DNA from: Odontocerum albicorne
Lineage: Eukaryota > Arthropoda > Insecta > Trichoptera > Odontoceridae
Assembly: GCA_949825065.1 (NCBI GenBank)
Contig: OX463849.1
Span: 33,344,043 to 33,408,042, forward strand
Direction: 5' to 3'
Length of the DNA stretch: 64,000 bases
A program made the translations under genes and the position numbers. The notes beneath the pieces were generated by a model. The model was not told the DNA's origin. It saw only the letters and a list, made by a program, of their open reading frames with translations, and searched no databases. This document shows, one piece after another, positions 62,440 through 64,000 of this stretch (positions are counted from its first letter, which is position 1; each line of letters begins with the position of its first letter).

Positions 62440-62990
62440 ATACAAATCACTGAGCCATTCCCCTGTTGGAGAAGGCTGAAATAATCTCAACACACATCCT
62501 TTCCCTCCTCTGCATCTATATACCTTCTCATTTGACTCCTACGACTTTTTACGCATACATATTTCAAATTATTACACTTGATCTAAACATACTTTCGTTT
62601 TGTTAATCTTTCTTCATTCAATCGTTCTACATGCTCAACCCATTTCAGAGTGCTATTCTTCATCTTACTTAATACACCAGCGTTAAGTTCGCATTTATCC
62701 TTTTTCAATTATTTCCATATTCTATCATACATTGTCACCTCGCGTGTTATTCTCAGTGCAAACATTTCTACAACATTTATTTGACTCGTTTCAGTATTTT
62801 TCCACGTCCACGTCTCTCACATCAAAATTGATACTAAAATACTGTTGCGAACTATCATCTTGGCAGATTTTGATACTATCCGGTTTAAGGTTACATTTAG
62901 GTTTTATTGTCCCGTTGGCTTTGTTTTTTATCGTTACACTCCGTTCGATATATTTCGTAACCCATTGCTCTAATATTTAATTAAACACCA
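62440..62990 (-). pseudogene. LINE family A, facing copy
   Basis: Complement carries 'NGVRNG..YIE(R)SV', 'LPRW.FATVF.YQF' (ETWT region as TTTTCCACGTCCACGTCTCT on +), ECELNAGVLSKMKNSTLKWV and GWACRTIE. The end lies near 62445 (CACTGAGCCATTCCCCTGTT). It meets 61960-62400 tail to tail. Confidence 0.75.
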
Positions 62991-63001
62991 ATATATGTAT
63001 A

Positions 63002-63212
63002 TGGGCAACCTCCGTGGCCTAGTTGGTAAGACGCATATCTTAGTTGCGAGTTCAAATCCCGCAAAAACTCAGATTTTTTAACAAGGATTCCTGCCTGGTT
63101 CTCACATAAGGCATCTTTAACATATGTCTAGTTGGTTGGAAAAGATTATCACATGGCAATGAACCCACCAGGTACTGTATACAACAAAAGTGTAATACAA
63201 TATATAATCATA
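63002..63212 (+). repeat. SINE S1, full length
   Basis: CAACCTCCGTGGCCTAGTTG with GTAAGACG (box A), GCGAGTTCAAATCCCGC (box B), GGATTCCTGCCTGGTTCTCA, CTAGTTGGTTGGAAAAGATT, GGCAATGAACCCACCAGG and TACTGTATACAACAAAAGTG. The best-preserved copy in the window. Confidence 0.9.
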
Positions 63213-63945
63213 TTTACTTTTCCTCCAGAGATTCCTCGAAACATTTTTTTTTTTTCATTATATTTTATTAATTCTACCGGCGTCCTGTTAAAATGCCGTC
63301 GTAATACTATCACAATTCCCGTTACAGATCCAACAAATATGTCACAATTTGCACATCCAGATTTTTATTTGTATTTTTTTTAAATATCCAAATGATGTAG
63401 TGTATAAATAAAAAAATAACTAAAGTTTAATTTGAAAATTGAATGTCTGATATTCACAACTGAGAAAACGCTAAAAAATGGAATAAAACTAATAATTTAT
63501 GAATAGTAAAAATAAACGTAATATATATTTTATTCTTGTCCCTCAAGTGGCAGCCATAAATAATTTATTATATATTCGCGCGATTACATAACTCTTTTAT
63601 GAATAAATAGTCCTGCTGTTGAGAAGGATGACATAACAATGGTTTGGCCGCGTGTGATGTGTAAGCATGACCTTATAGAAGCAGACTATCGATACGTAGT
63701 ACACGGCGCTGTGGAAAAAAGACAAGTTGAAACGGTCACCATTCCCATACATACCTGGGTAGCTTGGCTTGTAAACAATGAATATCTATAATTATCCTTT
63801 ATTCGAAGGAGGTTCAAGATGCTAAATACGGTTCAATAGAAAACTTCAAAGATAACATCTTCAACATTTTTTTTAGAATGTTGGAAGCAGCGCAGCTCTG
63901 CTAAAATTATTTTGTCTACGTCACAAAATAAATTAATTATAATAA
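63213..63945. other. AT-rich stretch, nothing recognised
   Basis: No gene, RNA or repeat partner. Confidence 0.45.
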
Positions 63946-63949
63946 AAGT

Positions 63950-64000
63950 ATAATTAGGTTTAGATAGCAGACTCTCTTCAAGGGCGTTTTCATTCGGGAT
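63950..64000. repeat. Repeat V, copy 3, cut by window edge
   Basis: TAGCAGACTCTCTTCAAGGG then CGTTTTCATTCGGGAT, related to 46060-46135. Confidence 0.5.

Noticed and set aside
63002..63075. Genuine tRNA genes at SINE heads
   Set aside because: Boxes A and B are present, but the acceptor stem and cloverleaf are not, and each head is followed by the same SINE body; they are tRNA-derived SINEs.

Overview
The window reads as repeat-dominated, visibly AT-rich intergenic or intronic DNA from an animal, most likely an arthropod and probably an insect. This rests on element types: many 5'-truncated non-LTR retrotransposons (LINEs), tRNA-derived SINEs with pol III boxes, a Penelope-like element (PLE) with a GIY-YIG domain, Helitrons with CTAG 3' ends, a Tc1/mariner-like MITE and a DDE transposase relic with CAGGGTGT termini. 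There are no operons, ribosome binding sites or dense long ORFs, and the longest open frames are about 120 codons. The species cannot be named from the sequence. No complete host gene is visible. Candidate host exons are a TATA plus short first exon plus strong splice donor near 23433-23520, a TATA plus signal-peptide-like start near 27984-28090, and unrecognised coding-like ORFs near 14946-15107, 37675-37893 and 39492-39704.

Layout. 1-9 kb: a repeat 'X' copy, LINE fragments (families A, C, E, D), a LINE whose C-terminal coding module is tandemly amplified (4.85-5.2 kb), and a deleted Helitron (7109-8873). 9-14 kb: PLE termini carrying a hammerhead-ribozyme-like motif, a MITE nested in a SINE, a LINE B tail, the PLE GIY-YIG ORF (12855-13193) and a head-to-head pair of PLE ends (13684-13885). 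14-30 kb: a 7 x 38 bp array, LINE A/B fragments, a dead transposase (20275-20988), a 93-nt hairpin and the candidate promoter/first exons. 30-40 kb: a 1134 bp near-perfect palindrome (30916-32049), a broken LINE A, a second element with arms of about 555 bp (35165-37050), and a tandem array of about 115 bp units. 40-64 kb: many minus-strand LINE A copies, SINE/LINE nests with target-site duplications, tandem arrays of 18, 41 and about 155 bp units, a second Helitron end (55856), a 112 bp Tc1-like MITE, a PLE fragment inside a LINE, and facing LINE A copies.

How the parts work together. LINEs supply retrotransposition machinery. SINE family S1 ends with the same 3' block as LINE family C, a classical parasite arrangement. 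PLE ends carry a very small self-cleaving RNA motif, as known for this class. Nested insertions give a relative order: LINE A is older than the S3 and PLE copies inside it, one S3 copy is older than an S1 copy inside it, and one S1 copy and the 18 bp array are older than the 215 bp MITE copies inside them.
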